A DNA stretch of 6,996 nucleotides from Oligoflexia bacterium. GTDB taxonomy: Bacteria; Bdellovibrionota; Bdellovibrionia; Bdellovibrionales; UBA1609. Under the pieces are notes generated by a model. The model did not search any database, was not told the origin of the DNA, and was given only the letters and a program-made list of their open reading frames with translations. Below, piece by piece: positions 5,620 to 6,996 of this stretch. The translations under genes and the position numbers were made by a program. The DNA lies in the NCBI GenBank assembly GCA_026914095.1, contig JAPPIY010000090.1, positions 1,304 through 8,299 of the forward strand, given 5' to 3'. Each line of letters opens with the position of its first letter. The first letter of the stretch is position 1.

Positions 5620-6363
5620 ATGTTTAAATTGCTGAAAGACTTTCAAAAACAAGGAATTGAGCTTTTTAAAAACTTTGAGAATCGTCTTTCAGAGAGCAAT
5701 GCTTTTAATGTCTTAAAAGAAAAGTATCAGTCTTTGAATAGAGGACAGCAAAAACTTATTAAATATTTTTTGATATTTTTTATATTTGTTTCTGTGATTT
5801 ATCTTCCTGTGTCTTATTTGTTTTCTTCTATGGGAACTTGGTCTGACTTTAAACAAAAGTATATCTTGTCTTTGGAGCTGTTAAAGGTCAGAAATAAAAG
5901 CTCTTCTTTTTTTAATTTATCTGAAGAGGATTTAAAAGTGAAAATTGACAGAGTGGTTGAAAAATATTCTGCGGGTGATTTTAAAGTCGTTGATAAAAAC
6001 AAGCCTTTCCCTAAAGCGAAATCCATTCGTCAAGTGGATTTTAGCATTGATCTTAAACATTTGAATATTAAGCAAGCGGTTAGATTAGGGGCTGAGCTGA
6101 ATGCTTTGCCTCAAATGCGCTTAAATGCAGTCAGTCTTGAAGAGAATGCGGAATATCCTAAACATTATGACATCACTTATCAATTGGAGGCTTTTGTCTC
6201 TAAGGGCAGAGATCAGGCTCCTGTGATAAAAAGACGGCCTGTCCATAAAAAAAAGGAGTCCTCCAGCCCTATAAAGAGTGATACTAAGGCTTTAGGTAAT
6301 GAAAATTTTAAAAAGCGGAAAAACAGAGCAGTAAGAAAAAGAAAAGCTGTAGGCGATCCGTGA
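5620..6363 (+). CDS. gspM: Type II secretion inner-membrane protein GspM
   Basis: A 247-residue single-span membrane protein, recognised by place after gspL and by architecture. The cytoplasmic N-terminus (1-48) includes YQSLNRGQQKLIKY, like the 'L..RE...L' segment just before the span in GspM. The span is at about 49-68. A periplasmic ferredoxin-like domain follows, with two alternating strand-helix units (RQVDFSIDLKHLNIKQAVRLG; LNAVSLEENAEYPKHYDITYQLEAFV). GspM stabilises GspL and helps link the inner-membrane platform to the rest of the system. The typical length is about 160-180 residues; the excess is mainly a C-terminal tail of about 45 residues packed with Lys and Arg (KRRPVHKKKE, KKRKNRAVRKRKA), predicted to be periplasmic. 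It starts four bases after gspL. Sequence similarity alone would be weak, but the context is strong. Confidence 0.87.
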   Translation: MFKLLKDFQKQGIELFKNFENRLSESNAFNVLKEKYQSLNRGQQKLIKYFLIFFIFVSVIYLPVSYLFSSMGTWSDFKQKYILSLELLKVRNKSSSFFNLSEEDLKVKIDRVVEKYSAGDFKVVDKNKPFPKAKSIRQVDFSIDLKHLNIKQAVRLGAELNALPQMRLNAVSLEENAEYPKHYDITYQLEAFVSKGRDQAPVIKRRPVHKKKESSSPIKSDTKALGNENFKKRKNRAVRKRKAVGDP

Positions 6364-6384
6364 TTCGCAGTTTATTTTTAACTT

Positions 6385-6412
6385 GAGGAGAAAAACAGAG
6401 GGAATGATTTAG
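6385..6412 (+). promoter_or_regulatory. gspN leader with a strong Shine-Dalgarno and a two-codon ORF
   Basis: In the 68 bases between gspM and gspN, GAGGAG (6385-6390) and GAGGGA (6398-6403) precede an ATG at 6404 followed by ATT and the stop TAG (6410-6412). This Met-Ile mini-ORF is out of frame with gspN and ends 19 bases before it. The flanking string CTTGAGGAGAAAAACAG closely resembles the gspL leader (CTTGAGGGAAAAACAG, 3868-3883). It could be a translational leader or an eroded former start region. Confidence 0.4.
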
Positions 6413-6418
6413 CTGTTG

Positions 6419-6425
6419 AAAGGGG
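6419..6425 (+). promoter_or_regulatory. Ribosome binding site of gspN
   Basis: AAAGGGG ends six bases before the ATG at 6432 and supports that start over the upstream ATG at 6404, whose frame closes after two codons. Confidence 0.55.
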
Positions 6426-6431
6426 TTAAAA

Positions 6432-6996
6432 ATGTTAAAGTTATTAAAGAGCTTTTTTTCTGTTGTAAATAAAAATAAAAAGACTTTGCTTTTTATTTTT
6501 GCTTTGATTTGTCTTATATTTTCTGCTCGTTTCCCTTGGAATGATTTTTTGGAAAAGACATTTAGAGACTTTCAAAACAAATCTCCAAGAGCTGCGCAAA
6601 TGGAATTTGATAAGCTGAAGATGAAAATCTTTCCGCCAGGAGTGGAGTTTAAAAATTTATCTTTTTTCTATAAAGGCAAGCCGGTCTTTTTAAATTCTTT
6701 GGTTGTTTCTTTGGATTTAGCTAAGTGGCTGGCTTTTAAAAAAGGCTGGAAGTTTAAGCTATTTAAAGAGGATTCCCACTTGTTTTTTACTTTTCATAAA
6801 TCCAAAAAAAAGAAAAAAGGGGAGCCAGAGGATTCCCCGCCCATAGAAGTTTATTTTATTAGAGGCTCTGCTCCTTTTTTAAATTTAAAGGCTTTAAATG
6901 ATTTAGCGCCAAACACTCAGTTTTCGGGGCATATCAAGACTCAGTTTTTTTACAGCGGCTCTCCAAAGCAAGTTGAAGATATAAAAGCTTTTATGG
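6432..6996 (+). CDS. gspN: Type II secretion protein GspN, N-terminal part (cut by window edge)
   Basis: The open frame runs 188 codons to the right edge. A basic N-terminus (MLKLLKSFFSVVNKNKK) leads into a membrane anchor TLLFIFALICLIFSA (about 18-32), followed by FPWNDFLEK. The next part, FDKLKMKIFPPGVEFKNLSFFYKGKPVF, matches the pattern of deltaproteobacterial and Leptospira-type GspN, where a 'PxGv.l.nl' segment opens a periplasmic beta-rich domain related to the AsmA/lipid-transfer style. A lysine run (KSKKKKKGEPEDSPP, about 123-137) falls in a loop and is encoded by A8 and A6 tracts. GspN is an accessory, non-universal T2SS component whose exact role is unclear. It is last in the visible operon, 68 bases after gspM. 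The identification rests on position plus this pattern. Confidence 0.8.
   Translation, partial: MLKLLKSFFSVVNKNKKTLLFIFALICLIFSARFPWNDFLEKTFRDFQNKSPRAAQMEFDKLKMKIFPPGVEFKNLSFFYKGKPVFLNSLVVSLDLAKWLAFKKGWKFKLFKEDSHLFFTFHKSKKKKKGEPEDSPPIEVYFIRGSAPFLNLKALNDLAPNTQFSGHIKTQFFYSGSPKQVEDIKAFM

Noticed and set aside
6804..6818. A8 and A6 tracts in gspN (and A8 at 5182-5189 in gspL) as programmed slippage sites
   Set aside because: The zero frame continues with sensible protein sequence on both sides; in A+T-rich DNA encoding Lys runs such tracts are expected, so there is no positive evidence for slippage.

Overview
The window is A+T-rich bacterial DNA carrying the distal half of a type II secretion system (T2SS) operon, with genes packed tightly on the + strand. 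Pseudopilins with class III leaders and an inner-membrane GspL/GspM pair mean a diderm (Gram-negative) cell. The GspN at the right end has an N-terminal anchor followed by a 'PPGVEFKNLSF'-type segment, which resembles the GspN of Bdellovibrionota, Myxococcota and Leptospira more than the enterobacterial one. A low-GC deltaproteobacterial or Bdellovibrionota-like host is my best guess; it is inference from composition and protein style, not proof.

Layout. Positions 1-789 (- strand) hold the N-terminal part of an unrecognised, apparently exported protein built of 67-residue tandem repeats; it runs off the left edge. Positions 625-1183 are dominated by three related palindromic elements with imperfect terminal inverted repeats, plus one solitary end. 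They look like a MITE or extragenic-palindrome family. The first lies inside the reading frame of the - strand gene, just ahead of its signal peptide. The other two fill the divergent intergenic space up to the T2SS genes.

From 1205 the order is gspI, gspJ, gspK, gspL, gspM, gspN (cut at the right edge). gspI/J and J/K share ATGA stop-start overlaps; K/L, L/M and M/N are separated by 33, 4 and 68 bases. GspI, GspJ and GspK are the minor pseudopilins expected to form the tip complex that primes the pseudopilus. GspL (actin-like cytoplasmic domain, one membrane span, periplasmic ferredoxin-like domain) and GspM form the inner-membrane platform that couples the GspE ATPase to the pilus. GspN is an accessory envelope protein. 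The usual upstream genes (gspC to gspH) are not next to gspI here; repeat elements and a divergent gene sit there instead.

The least explained parts are the element family and its in-frame insertion into a signal-peptide gene, the mosaic 67-residue repeat protein, and the lysine-rich linkers and tails added to several T2SS subunits. I do not see a wholly new system, but the element family and the repeat protein deserve follow-up.
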